The notes under the pieces were generated by a model. The model worked only from the letters and a program-made list of their open reading frames with translations. It had not been told where the DNA came from and made no database searches. This document shows, piece after piece, positions 46,207 through 58,234 of a stretch of 64,000 nt of DNA. Numbering within the stretch: the stretch's first letter is position 1; every line of letters starts with the position of its first letter. Source of the DNA: Basidiobolus meristosporus CBS 931.73 (lineage: Eukaryota > Basidiobolomycota > Basidiobolomycetes > Basidiobolales > Basidiobolaceae); assembly GCA_002104905.1 (NCBI GenBank), contig MCFE01000173.1:1-64000 (forward strand), written 5' to 3'. A program made the position numbers and the translations under genes.

Positions 46207-47297
46207 AATATATATGAAACTAATGTGATTGTTAAATTTTCCATTTATTATGCATGATGCATCTTGGATTGCATTGACACAGATCAGATCACATCAATTG
46301 CAGATTTCCTGTTTGATTATAGACCTTTGAGTAAAGCACCAACAAAAGTACCACCGTATTATTTGTGGATGATTTTTGCGACATAATGATGGGATACATG
46401 ATAATTAATGGAGATTTAATCATAATGCATTAAAAATCAGATAATTAACGCAGATTGTGCCGTATCAATTCAAACCACCTCCATACAATCATCCATCAGT
46501 TTTAATATGACTTACTCATCTGAATGATCTTTTCTCATCAATCCTATCACTACCACTGGATTTCCTTTTGACACACTAGAGGAAATCTATTCCAAGTACT
46601 GTGGACCATCTACCCCAATCTACCCAAGGAGATCTCTTGTTAAGCTTCTCTGCTATTACAAGAGCTATTGCCCTACAAGGTTTCATCCCACCATCCATGG
46701 CAAATAAAGTCCTGGAAGCTTTCATTCCCAGCTGACAGCAATGGAGAACCACCTTGCAGAGTGTATGAATGACTTAGAGCAAGCTTGGAATACTAGGTTC
46801 AGAAGCTCTAATAGACTTCCATATCCAAAAGTGTTCAGCAAGAGGTTCCATATCAGGAGCATTTTGGATACTTTCCCAGTGAGGATTAACAGACCTTCTA
46901 GAGGGCAGAGACACTTTTATTCTGGCAAGTACAAGGCACACTGTGTGAAGTTTCAAGCACTGTCTGATATTGAGGGTAACATCATCTGGTTTAGTGGGCC
47001 ATTTGCTGGAAGTAGACATCACAAAGCACTCTGGGTAGAGAATCATCCTGAATTCAGTAGAGGGGAGAAATGTATGACAGACTTAGCCTATATAGGATAG
47101 GATTGTCACAGATTAGGATGTATTGCAGCTTATAGGAAGCCAAGGAATAGTGTGCTTAGCAGGAAGTAGAAGCTCTACAATGATATATTTAATCATTTCA
47201 GAGTGAGGGTAGAGCACACATTTGGATATCTGCAGAGATTCAGCATATTGACAGGTAAATATAGAGGAAAGTCATATATAGGAGAAAACAGGAGAAT

Positions 47298-47861
47298 AGA
47301 CTTGTTCCATCATTCCGGCTGATCATAGTGCTCAATAGTGCTATAGCATGCCAGATGGTGCCTGATCATGCCAAAGAGTGCCAGATGGTGCCATACAGTG
47401 CCAATTTGGGATCAAAATTGACATGCATATGACCCTAATGTTGTAAAGATTTGTATTTCCACCTGAATATTCACCTAACTTAGTCACTTAGATCATCACC
47501 TTCAAATCCTAGAGAATACTGACCAAATTCCTTGTCGGGATTTACTTGGAATATTTTCACCAAAATGCCAGGTACCCAGAACATGAAAATTCTCAAAGTT
47601 GTCCAAACAGCCCCAAACTTTGCACACATGTTCTTGGGACCTTCCTTAACCTATTCTATGTGTTTGTAATGCCAAGACCAGGTAAAGTATAAATACTACT
47701 TTTACATTCAATAAATCATTAAGTGAAAACCACCTAATCTACTTGTTCTCCAAATCACTTCCAATATCTCCAAGACTCTTACAACACCTGAAATATCAAA
47801 TTAACAACAAAATATACAGCACTTTCTGGCACTATGATCAATGGCACAATGGAACAAGTCT
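47298..47861. mobile_element. MITE of the Harbinger family, itself split by an LTR
   Basis: Terminal repeats AGACTTGTTCC...GGAACAAGTCT, 3-base duplication AAT, no coding capacity; about 210 bases once the inner LTR is removed. The left side carries a dense run of AGTGC / GTGCCAGA motifs (47,325-47,405). Harbinger copy 1 at 30,415-30,432 gives the uninterrupted sequence (GAATAGGTAAAATAG). Confidence 0.85.
47439..47786 (+). repeat. Solo LTR, 350-base family, inside the MITE
   Basis: TGTTGTAA...TTACAACA, 348 bases, flanks CCTAA and CCTGA (4 of 5). Close in sequence to the copies at 27,033 and 33,986. Confidence 0.85.
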
Positions 47862-48066
47862 AATACGTAAAATAGTTAAGATACTTATTAATGCACAGTA
47901 TGCTCATACAAGAAGACATCCACGGAGAGAAATGTGTCTGGAGCACTATGAAGAGTAAATAAAGCAAGGAAAGCACTATTCTGAGCAACATAAGTAAGAT
48001 TGAGTAAAATTACCAGTAACTGTATCATACCACTAGCATCATGTGGCACTATCCAACAGAACAAGT

Positions 48067-50640
48067 CTATTATGGTACGCTTGCAGTTCTGTAGCAATTG
48101 CCAGTTGCCTACTTGACAGAGAGCCTGGGGAGTCTGCATTATTGCCTTCAGTGGGCACATGTCCCACAGGGCCTTTTTTGGTTGTAGCCCTGCTTCTTGC
48201 CCTAAGTGTCAAAGCAAGCATTGTCCGACTGATATTTGCTGCTGTCAGCTGTGGGGCCTTGTTGGGAACCAGACAACTTCGCTTTATTTTTTGGTGGCAT
48301 ATACATAGAAGTTAGTCAAGCCAAAAGGGAAACAGTCCTACATATATGTGTGTATGTGGTGTCACAGCTTTACTGGTAATGCTTACAATAGGGGGTTTTT
48401 ATTGAATCTTACATTCATGAAGGTGCAATGTCTTAAAGACAAGACTATCTGAAGCTCACATGAGTATAGACAAAAAATTGATCAATAGTGGTACATTGTT
48501 GAGTGTCATACTGTTTGTCCCATGGACAAGACTACTCTGATTCAACACTGTAAGAGAAGAGAAAAAAGACCATGTGGCTATTGTAGCAAGCCTCTCCGCC
48601 ATGAAGTACAATAGTTCCTAAGAAAAAGGCTCACTGATGGATTGGGAGCCTATCTACCCTATCAGCAAGACCCTGCATGAGCCCAGCAAACTCTCAATAT
48701 GCAAAGTGTTACTACCAATGAAAAAAATGCCAAAGACACTTTACGGTGCCAAGTGAGCCCAGTAATCTCTTTTCTAGTGAATGATGTGATGTTATGGTAG
48801 AGAAGTAGCATTTTTCCACAAATATCAGTAATGGGGCCTTGAGGACTTGCTACTGGCTCTTGCCAAAATCATTCTGGGAGGCAAATGATCAGGTACTTGG
48901 TACAAGTGGACAACCATTATGTAGTAGACAACACAGGACCCTGACACTGTCCTGGTTCCAGCTTGTGTTAGCAGTTGCATGGCATTCACATTAGAAAATG
49001 CCACCATTGAAAGGTGTCCAACCTGTCAGAAACGCACCACCATAGCAGGAAACATTTTTCACACTCGGGATATATTCCAGTAACACCCCATCTAATGCAG
49101 CTTATGCTGTCCAACAATTATTGCAAAGCTATAAAGTACTGCACTCAGTGTCAATCAAGCACAAGTATATCCAATATATTCAAAGGCAAACACTTTAAGC
49201 TACTAAAAGGCATGGGCTACTTTGAGGGTGTGTATGACCATGACTTTGGCTTGACACTTGGTGAATTCATACCAAGAGAGTACTCCACCAAAAAATCCAC
49301 AAAAATATAGTCCTTTGAACAAGAGGTATTGATACAGTCCAAACACCAGGGAAAGACCATTGACTAGAAATTGTACCACAGACTTCACAGACAACTTGGT
49401 TGAGATCTTCTATCACTGTGATACACATGAAGCATGTAATTAGTTTACTGCCCACTCTCTGACTTTCTGATTCTTGACACTCAATCACCTCTCACATTTG
49501 TGTATATTGATTGGCTATTATCTCTTTTGCACAATCCTTTCTTCCAGACTCCACCAATTCTCTTACTTTTCTTGCATGCAAATTGACTTATTTCAGTTGA
49601 AACTTCAGCTGTACCGCAATTGCCAATTATATTGACCTATGCAAGTCCTTATACCCAGCACTTATGTTGAGCCCAGCCCCACACATATTAAGCAACTGCA
49701 TTAAAATCCACCATTGAGTATGTGTTACTGCTGTAACACCCTCATTCCATGAATATGGTGGGAATCCTGCAGCTTTATGCAATTGATAATTAACTGCTTC
49801 CCATGCATCCTGGTCTTCCACCAGCACTACAAGGTTTAGCACCTCATCTGCCAGTCTTTGCAATAAGTTGAGGCAAAATACAACTACAAATTGTTGAGCA
49901 CTGCTCATGAAGAAGTGCTCCAGATTCTTGATGTGTCTATTGATGTTCCAAAATTTCATAGTAGGCATTGTGATACTCATTTGAGTTCTTTATGATATCT
50001 CATTGTCTGTCAGTGGGATCTTCACTCCTTTAGCAATGTGGGATGTGGAGGCTGTGGTAGGCAAATTGTCTTTCTCTGCAAGCTTATCTACCTCACTAGA
50101 GTGTAGTTAAACTGGCAACACTTCCAACTCTTGAGATAACAGCATTTGTCTTGTTTGGAATTCTCCTTGGATATGAATGGATTCCTTGTGTTCTGGGCTG
50201 ACAGCATTAATTGGTGAGAGCTGCAGCTTTTTTCTCATTCTTCCCTGTCACTGGCTTGGGTAGACCATTTTCTCTTCACCTTTACCTTTATCACTTTCAA
50301 GTTTTCACTACTAATTTGACTTGGTGCTTGTTGTACTGTGCTCTGTTTTCTCCTTGATGAATGCTGTACTAGAGCACCCATTATTTTGTGCTTGTCTCTT
50401 GCCAACACTTTCCTTGCAACCTGACATTTCTTTGCAGGTTGCTTAGAATTATTAGCCTTGATTTCAACAGGTGTGTAAGAGAGCTGAATGCATTTCTCTC
50501 TGTAAAGTCCTTTGCTACTAATTTGACTGAGTGTGTCTTGTATTGTACATTGTTTTCTCCAAGATGAATGCTGTACTGGTGCATTCATTTTTGCCTGCTG
50601 GTCACTTGCCGGCGCTCTCCTAGCAACCTGAGATTTATCT
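48067..50640 (+). mobile_element. Plavaka-like element, copy 4 (decayed, rearranged)
   Basis: 48,070-48,300 matches the accessory gene start on minus (PPKNKAKL-like, with the Ser/Gln region); 48,523-49,310 matches the transposase N-terminal half, with the zinc finger CGYCSKPLRHE and YDHDFGLTLGEF. At 49,310 the sequence jumps to the region seen at 21,640-22,440, then at 50,116 crosses what is the empty site of Plavaka-1, and ends with a Lys-rich accessory tail (50,235-50,588). It is heavily broken. Confidence 0.6.
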
Positions 50641-52495
50641 CACTGAGAGCCTGAGGAGCCAGCATTATTGCCATCAGTAGGCACACCATCAAAATTACCT
50701 TTTTGGATGTATCCCTGCTTGTTGCACAGCATATTAAAGCAACACCCTTTCCAGTCATTCTTCTGCTGCTATCATCCGTGGTGTTTGGTCAGGAACTGGA
50801 CAAATGTGCTTTTTTTTTGGTGGCAGATATATAGAAGTATTTAAAATCATAAGGGCAGTAGTGTTTCATATATGTGTGTATGTAGTGCTGCAGCTCTATT
50901 CATAATGCTTACTATTGCAGATCATAATTGAATCTTACATTAATTTAAGTGCAATATCTTAAGTATAAGACTGTCTTAAACTCACAGCAGTATCAGAAAA
51001 AAAAGTGATATCAATGCATTACATTGTTGAGTGTCAGACTGTTTGCCCTATGGAGAAGACAACTTTGATGCAATGCCATATGTGAAGAGAAAAAAGGCCA
51101 TGTGGCTATTGCAACAGGCCTCTCAGTCACTAAGCATGCAGGGAGCATATGAACTATAACCAGGATAACTGCTAGTGTTTGTCATACAAGTCATATTTAA
51201 TTATTTATTAATACTGTGGTAGTAGAAAGTATTCAGTTACTACAATATCTCAAAACTAATATGCCACTCATTTCTTTATTGTGCTTTTGCAATTGTAGTA
51301 TACATATGAAAGATCAAGAAGTTCCAAGCTTGAAGAACAATAGCTCAAGACCCTGACAGGCAATCCACCCAGAATATTATGTAATGCAGAACATGCAGTA
51401 GACAACACATGTTTCAAATTACAGCCCACTTGAAGCAGTACTGAAGGAGTTATGATCAATAGAGTCTAATTACCATATATACTAGACCTATACTGGCCTT
51501 TATTGCTAGGATTACAATAGTGACTATGACTGCATGTAGCCTATCTAAACAAGCAAAATTTGCACAGGTACTGCACCTATGTCTGACTGTATCACAGCAA
51601 GGTTTTAGCTATGTATCCAGTGTATTGTTGGCACAATTGTCAAAAAACTTTGATCCTTCAAAGTCTTTATATATATGACTTCCACAGCTGAAAAATAAAA
51701 GAGAGCCTCTCTTTCCAGAATCTCCACACTACAATCACAAATTTAAAGGTTACAAGGATTTCCCTGCATCACTTGTGCTGTTGGGTATTCTGACTATGAC
51801 TGGTACTTTATCAGTAAAGAGACTGCAAAGATCACAAGAATTCAATCAGAGTTCTCAAGAAAACTGCCATTTTTCTGTTGGAAAAGTCCCCTCTAAGAAA
51901 CCCCTTTACTCTTGAGATGCTACTTTAGACACCTATTTAGCCTAAGGACCCCTTTAGATGAAAGAGGAGCTTAAGATTTCCAAATGAGGAAATAATTTCT
52001 CAGAAAGGAAAGTGACTACTTAATAAGGAAAATCTACTATCAAAGTAAATAAGCCCAATAGTCTACAGAAGGTAGGACACTGATGCACAAGTGCAAAACA
52101 CTGTCTACGGCATATTTTAAGCCTAAGGTTGAGTATATTAGTTAAGGTTATATCTTCTATTGATATATCAATCTCCCAATGAGCTATTTCAGTATTAGCA
52201 TGCCTGAAGTTGTTGTATATTGCTGATTAGCCTCTACATTGTAGAAAAAGCCGTAAAATGATCATTTTACAACACAAAAATACTAATGCATCTATGATAT
52301 CCTGCCAGCCACTTGATATTTAATAATGATCCCAAGCCATACCTGTTACCTGACTCAAACCATGTCAGGTGAGCTTGCAATGACTTTAGGCTCACATCAG
52401 CCTTCCAAACATGGCATACAGAGTGATCGCCTGGAAGAAGAAGACTTGTAGATACATTTTGAGCCCATCTCCCCCAACAACAGTACCCTATGTTG
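50641..52495 (+). mobile_element. Plavaka-like element, copy 5 (decayed, split by an LTR)
   Basis: 50,641-51,214 covers the accessory gene start and the first exon-like part of the transposase (GYCNRPLSH region near 51,100). A solo LTR follows, then 52,284-52,495 carries on with the acidic region (SPNNSTLC-like). It is cut at 52,496 by the next Gypsy LTR. Confidence 0.55.
51215..52278 (+). repeat. Solo LTR of the plus-strand Gypsy family
   Basis: About 1,064 bases starting TGTGGTAGTAGAAAG and ending TTTTACAACACAAA, flanked by perfect AATAC on both sides. It has a reduced CTTTAGA array. It interrupts Plavaka copy 5. Confidence 0.8.
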
Positions 52496-53749
52496 TATCC
52501 AAGAGAAAAGTGTAATAAAACTCTTGAATGAGTTAACTGAACCTAAGTAACAACTAAGGGTAGAATCTTAGAATTGTCAAGAGTAAAAGAAATATTAGCA
52601 GAGGGGTTTTGGTATAATATTGATCATATATAGCTGAGGTGGGCTATAAAGGCAACACAGTAGGTTTTCTAGGCTGGCTTGGCTTGGTGCTCTTGAGAGT
52701 GCTAGATATGCTAGGCTTGGGCAGAAACTAGATGGAATTGATGGACTCCTACTTTTGCAGAGGCACAATCATAATTTTGCTGAGACACATACTAAACCAA
52801 AAGGTTCAGTAAGCTTTATTTATACTTTTCTTATCAAGTTGAATTAATAAGCGTCAAGGGACTGGACTAATTGAAATCTGTTGGGGTGTTGATAGGCTCA
52901 TAGGATACATGAGAGTTTGCAGCATTAATCAGCTGATGTATTGACAACTGCTAAATGGTTGGATAGATCTCAATTGACTAATCACATTAAAGGATTAGCA
53001 GGTCAGTTGAGGATGTAATAATCACCTGAAAATTGATCAGGTGTGACAGCTAAAAATAGATTCTGAGTAGTGATAAAAAAACCATAACTGAGAATAGTTA
53101 TGATTGGGTTAGGGAAAATCAGTTAGGGTACTAGATTTCCCAATCAAATAAAATAGGTAAAGTATTAAATTTTGGTGCACAACATCACTTCTTCCAATGA
53201 AAGGAGTTTGGTGATATCTTCTGGGTTCCCCTGCAGCTCAAATACTGATCAATGATGGAAACATCATCAAAGTTGGTGCAAGGTTCCCAAGTGTTGTGTT
53301 TGACATCATAACCTTTCCACATGACTAAATAAAGGCAATTTGGCTCTTCTCATCATTGTCAACAATAGCTTCAACTTCATAGGATTCTGAAGCAGCTGGG
53401 TCTTGAGATATAAGCTTTTGTGAAGAAAGTGGAAAGTTATTGGGTAACAGTGCTCCAGTACTGTCATAAATTACATTGGATCCTGCAGTGGTACATCCAA
53501 CAACCTTGAATAGGCCTTTGTATTAGGAGTCAAGTTTAGATTGTTGCATTGGATCTAGTGTCATGACATATGACCCATCCAGGAAGCTTCTGTCCCTGTG
53601 TCTTGAGGTGTATGTTGAAGTCATCTTTTGCTGTGACATCTTACTTCTGGCACAGATAGCAGGGTAGACAATGTGGATAAGGTACTCAAGTTGATCTTCA
53701 ACTTATTTGTATTTAACTTTGCTAACTCTGGTTTCTGGTAGTCTCCAAA

Positions 53750-54247
53750 TTAGTTGTATCTTCTTTCTAACATCAAAGAGAATGGTGTTGATTCATGTAG
53801 CATGGCAATTTTGGTGTTGATAACAAGCTGTACAGTGGAAATGTACTTGTGCCAACTCTTCTTGACACATTTGATAGATTTTCTGATGATGTTCACTGAG
53901 GTCTGAACATGTCTTTCAGCAGGTCCATTAGCTTTGGGACAATATGGAGTGATCAGACAGTGATCAATGGTGCTATTCTGGCAAAGGGTTTTGATCATAT
54001 GATTTGCAAATTCTGCTCCATTATCCAATTGAATGACCTTATGGAATCCAAAAAGGCAGAAGAGCTTGAATAGTTCTAGTGTAACAGTGGCAGCATACTT
54101 GTCTAGGATAGCTATGAGGAAGACAACATATATGCAGACATCCACAATTACAAAGAGGTAGTGATTACCATCATTACCAGTGGTGAAAGGTCCAGCTAGA
54201 TCAATTGCGATATGATCCTTAGGAAGGCTTGCATGAATGCAACTCAA
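53750..54247 (-). pseudogene. Gypsy integrase core, copy B
   Basis: An open frame of about 165 codons holding a complete DDE integrase core: KDHIAIDLAGPFT (first Asp), VIQLDNGAEFANHMI (second Asp) and PKANGPAERHVQTSVNIIRK (Glu). It catalyses strand transfer of retrotransposon DNA in active relatives. The frame lacks its own start and both flanks are broken. The H2C2 part lies upstream near 54,250-54,450. Confidence 0.8.
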
Positions 54248-54510
54248 AATGTGAGATCCATGGCAAATGATATTGTAAAGTTGACACTCTCTGCAAGACT
54301 TGACAAACTTTAGGCAGCCGCCTTGATATTTGGCCAGTGATATCCATCAGAGTGTAGCTTCTTGATAAGTGTGTCAGTTCCAAAGTGGCTAGGTAAGTGA
54401 CTCCTCTGTATCAATGTCTCCTTTCATTGGCATGTGCAATTTTCCAAGTTGCCAAATCTAGTTGAGGAATTAATTTGGAAGTTGTAGTGTGCTGACTGAT
54501 TATGTCAGTG

Positions 54511-54745
54511 TTATGATCTGCCGCTTGAATGTTTAAATTAGATCAGTTTTTAGTCAAATCAATTAGTATATGTTTAAGTTATCAGTATATCAGTATTATC
54601 TATGAAATCAGTAGCATTAGTCAGAAAATGAATCATCAGATCCTTATCAGACAGAAATAGATATATTAAGTAGGATCTAATTGTGTGATGATGATGCAAT
54701 CAAATGAGTCATCAGCCACAACCTTCATCAGGAAATACAATTAGT
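54511..54745 (+). repeat. LTR fragment of the gag-only family
   Basis: Starts TTATGATCTGCCGCTTGAATG and is the reverse complement of the LTR at 61,750-62,073 (shared GATGATGATGCAATCAAATGAGTC tract and TTTTTAGTCAAATCAATTAG). It is cut on the right by Plavaka copy 2. It lies inside Gypsy copy B. Confidence 0.65.
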
Positions 54746-54917
54746 CAGCCTAATGTCTCTTTGACGCTTGTCTGGAGCTTTTGGCCCTGCTTGTAATGGG
54801 CTCTTGAGGAAGCCGCTGGTTTTTAACCATGGCACCCTTGTTCTTCTGCCTTTGATAGTTTATGCTATTCTTAAGATACTTTCTTAGCATACCAATGCTG
54901 GCCTAAAATCCATTTGC

Positions 54918-55775
54918 CTATTTGAATCCGGGATAGTGCTCATGGAACAAGTCAAGTGCATTCTGCTTGGCCTTGAGTTCCCAATGGTCCCATGGTATGC
55001 TGGCCTCAAGGTGATGGTGTGCTAGACTTCTGATGGCCTCTTGTATATTAGCCCACTCTTCAACATTGAACTCAACGGCTTCACAGATCTTCAATGTCTT
55101 TTGATTTCTAGGCTTTGGTATAAACACCACATTGTCTCCCTCCCATGCTGTGATAGGTTTTTCTGTGGGCTTTATCTTTGGGCACTGTTGTTGTGCTTCA
55201 AAGACTGTACATTGTTCCTCTGCTGTTACATCAGGAAATGGCTCAATTCTTGGCTGTGACATTGAGCTACTTGAGTTCCTTCTTTGCAGCAAAGATACTG
55301 CTTTCTCTACCTGGGATATTGATTGCTCTACATGAATTATCCGCTCATCCTGTTTCTGGACCACTTCCTGATTTCTCTGGGCCATTGCATCTATCCTGTC
55401 AGCCACTGCACCTAATTGCTTCATTAGTGCTTTGGTATGAGCTGACAACATACTTGCTAATATGGGTGGTGGTGATGTTATCATAGCCACTTGCTGATCT
55501 TCAACAGAGGGTACTGCGTTTGCTACATTCTCATCTGCCTGAGCATAATGGTCAGCTTGTGGCTCCGCAGAAGTTCTCAATTGCCTACTTGACTGAGAGC
55601 CTGAGGAGTCTGCATTATTACCTTCAATGGGCACACTGTCCACAGGGCCTTTTTTGGATGCAGTCCCGCTTGTTGCACTGAATTTCAAAGCAAGCTGTTG
55701 TCCAACCGCTCTTCTGTTGCCATCAGTGGTGGGGTTTGGTTAAGAACCAGACAACTTTGCTTTATTTTTTGGCGG
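54918..55775 (-). pseudogene. Plavaka accessory gene, copy 2 (near-intact)
   Basis: Starts as MPPKNKAKLSGS at 55,775, has one stop (TAA after codon 12, where copy 1 has CAA), then is open to 54,918: about 286 codons in all. Parts: a disordered Ser/Gln/Glu region; a helix (HTKALMKQLGAVADRIDAMA); a heptad-like coiled coil (ERIIHVEQSISQVEKAVSLL); a PRIEPFPDVTAEEQ linker; and a C-terminal domain with EFNVEEWANIQEAIRSLAHH and WELKAKQNALDLF. Sequence beyond the stop (54,760-54,917) reads a Lys/Arg-rich tail also seen in other copies, so the protein may have been longer or spliced. I recognise no family. It could be a capping, targeting or host-interaction factor of the element. Confidence 0.6.
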
Positions 55776-56000
55776 CATATATATGGAAGTGAGTCAAACC
55801 AAAGGGGAAATAGTGTTACATATACATGTGTATATGGTGCCACAGCTTTATTTATAATACTTACTATGGCGGGTCATCATTGAATCTTACATTTATGTAG
55901 GTGCAATGTCTCAAATACAAGACTGTCTTAAGTTCACATGAGTATTGACCAAAAAGTGATATAATAGCGATACAATGTTGAAGGTCAAACTGTTTGCCCC

Positions 56001-58234
56001 ATGGACAAGACTACTTTGACTCAACACCATAAGAGAAGAGAAAAAGACCTTGTGGCTATTGTGGCAAGCCTCTCAGCCATGAAGCACGCAGACAGCATAG
56101 GAAGTATTACAAGGATCATGGCCAGTGTTTTGCCACTCAAGTCATATTTGACCATTCATTGGTCACTACTGTACCAACATTATCTTGCCGGCCAGTTGAT
56201 ACTTCTATATTGGCACCTGGCTGTCTTTGTCACCTTGTGCAAACTGAGTCAGGTGAGTTTGTGACGCCTTTAGGCTCACCTCAGCCTTCTGAATATGGCA
56301 CGCAGAGTGATAGCTCTGACAAAGAAGGTTCACTGATGGATTGTGAGTTTATCTCCCCAAACAACAGTACCACGTATGAGCCCAGTCAAATCCCTATATG
56401 CAATGAGACAACACCTGTTGAAACAAGTGCCAAGGATACCTTATGGAGCCAAGTGTGCCCAGTAATCCATCTACTGGTGAATGATGTAATGTTGTGGCTA
56501 GAGAAGTGGCGCGTTTCCACTAATATCAGTAATGGGGGCTTTGAGGATTTATTAATACTTCTTGCCAAAATCATACCGGGATGCAACTTACCATGTACAT
56601 GGTACAAGTGGACAACCGTCATGTGGCTGGCAACGTATGATCCAGAGACTGTCCTGATTTCAGCATGTGTTAACAGTTGCATGGCATTTACATCCAAAAA
56701 TGCTACCATTGCAACATGTCCAAATTGTCAGGAATCCACCACCGTTGAGGGAAAGCATCATTCACACTCTGGATATATTCCAGTCATACCCTGTCCAAGG
56801 AAGCTGATGCAGTCCAACAAATATTGCAAAGCTATATAGTACCGCACTAAGCATCAATCAAGCGCAAACATATCCAATATATTTGATGGCAAACATTACA
56901 AACAGCTAAGAAGCAAGGGCTACTTTGAAGGTATGTATAACCATGCCTTTGCTTTAGCACTTGATGGATTCTCATTAAACAAGTACTCTACCAGCAAATT
57001 CTGCTGGCCTCTGATTCTCATCAATCTGAATCTAGCACCTGTCTTATGGTATCAGAGCAATAATCTGATGGTAGTCTCACTGGTATCTGGGCCTATATCA
57101 CCATCCAACCTGGATAGCTACCTGTATCCATTGCTGAATGAATTTTGTATGCTTTCCAGCAGGATAATGGTAAATGGCTGTCATGTAAAAGCGCATATTA
57201 TTATCTGCATTGGAGATACCCCAGCCATCAGCAAGATAGCAGGTTTTTCCGGGCACAATATACGGTATTGCTGTCAAATGTGTGAGATCCAGGGGATTTA
57301 CTCCATAACTCACACACATTATTATTACCCAAACACCAGCACAGAGAGCATCATCTTTCCACAGAGAGAACGTACAGAAGTAAGCATGCAATTGCAGCAA
57401 AGTTGGCAAGCTATAAGCCATTGGCCAGAACATGGAATCAATCAGCAACCAGAGATACTTAAGATAGAAGTTATCTGTTGGAGCAAAAGCTTTCCACTGG
57501 GAGCAATGCATTTGCTTTTCAACAATATCCCTATACTGATGACCAAGTAGTACATGGGGCATTTCAAGCTATATGAGCCCTTTGAGATACTGGAGAAATT
57601 TGAAAGAATTGGCAAGATATTACAGAGTATACACTACCCTAGGTACTTCTCACGGGCTCCAATTAGTATTCATATGCATATGCAACAATACAAATGCAAA
57701 GACTGGATGAACTGGATATGTATTTATTCAAGTGGTATTCTGAAGCTATTCCTACCAAGAGTACATTGGAAGCATTGGGAGTCATATGTGGACATTGTAT
57801 GAATATTTATCCAGAAGCGGATCACCAATGCCAACTTGACACATCTACAGCTGTTGTGTGAGGAGTTTGTGATGGGATTTGAGCGGCTATACTACAAGCA
57901 TAAAGCTGAACGCGTAGATCTCTGCTGCTACTGTATCCATTCTCTACTCCATCTTGCATGGTGTGTGGAGAATATCAGGCCTTGCTTCACCTTTTGGGAG
58001 TTTCCTATGGAGTAGATGTGTGGGGAGATAGGAAGACAAGTCAAGTTGCAGGTACTACCATATCCCAATCTCATCAAGAATATTACCTTCAAGTCTGTCA
58101 TGGATGTGATGAGTTGGCACATGGAGGACAGCCAGAAAGAGTTGGAAAATACTGAGGACAAATGTGCACATGGAGACACCTATGCCTACGGCATTAAGAA
58201 GCTAAGCAGCCCCAATGTGTGGGTAATCAGTTAA
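56001..58234 (+). pseudogene. Plavaka-type transposase, copy 2 (broken)
   Basis: Same domain order and nearly the same length as copy 1 (2,234 against 2,233 bases). It keeps the Trp where copy 1 has a TAG and keeps the reading frame through the G run near 57,555. Its own breaks are a shift near 56,175, TAG at about 56,836, TAG at 57,548-57,550, TGA near 57,799 and TAG near 58,013. The blocks IICIGDTPAISKIAGFSGHN and SFPLGAMHLLFNN are intact. The two copies are broken at different places, so both descend from a working parent. Confidence 0.8.

Larger units (their letters stand above)
46507..47955 (+). pseudogene. Harbinger transposase, copy 2 (interrupted)
   Basis: Close relative of the frame at 29,632-30,516. 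It keeps HLAECMNDLEQAWNTRFRSS, LDTFPVRINRPSRGQRHFYS, then KYKAHCVKFQAL and IIWFSGPFAGSRHHKALWVE without the two stops of copy 1. It has its own breaks: a TGA near 46,525, a TAA near 46,704, TAG at 47,098 and 47,167, and the nested insertion at 47,298-47,861. The last codons resume at 47,862 (RKIVKILINAQYAHTRRHPR). Confidence 0.75.
46207..48066 (+). mobile_element. PIF-Harbinger element, copy 2 (left end missing)
   Basis: Sequence from about 46,208 follows Harbinger copy 1 from 29,327 onward, through the transposase, to the right end GTGGCACTATCCAACAGAACAAGTCT (48,041-48,066). The left half, with the second gene, is absent. A MITE (47,298-47,861) with an LTR inside it splits the transposase. 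Confidence 0.8.
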
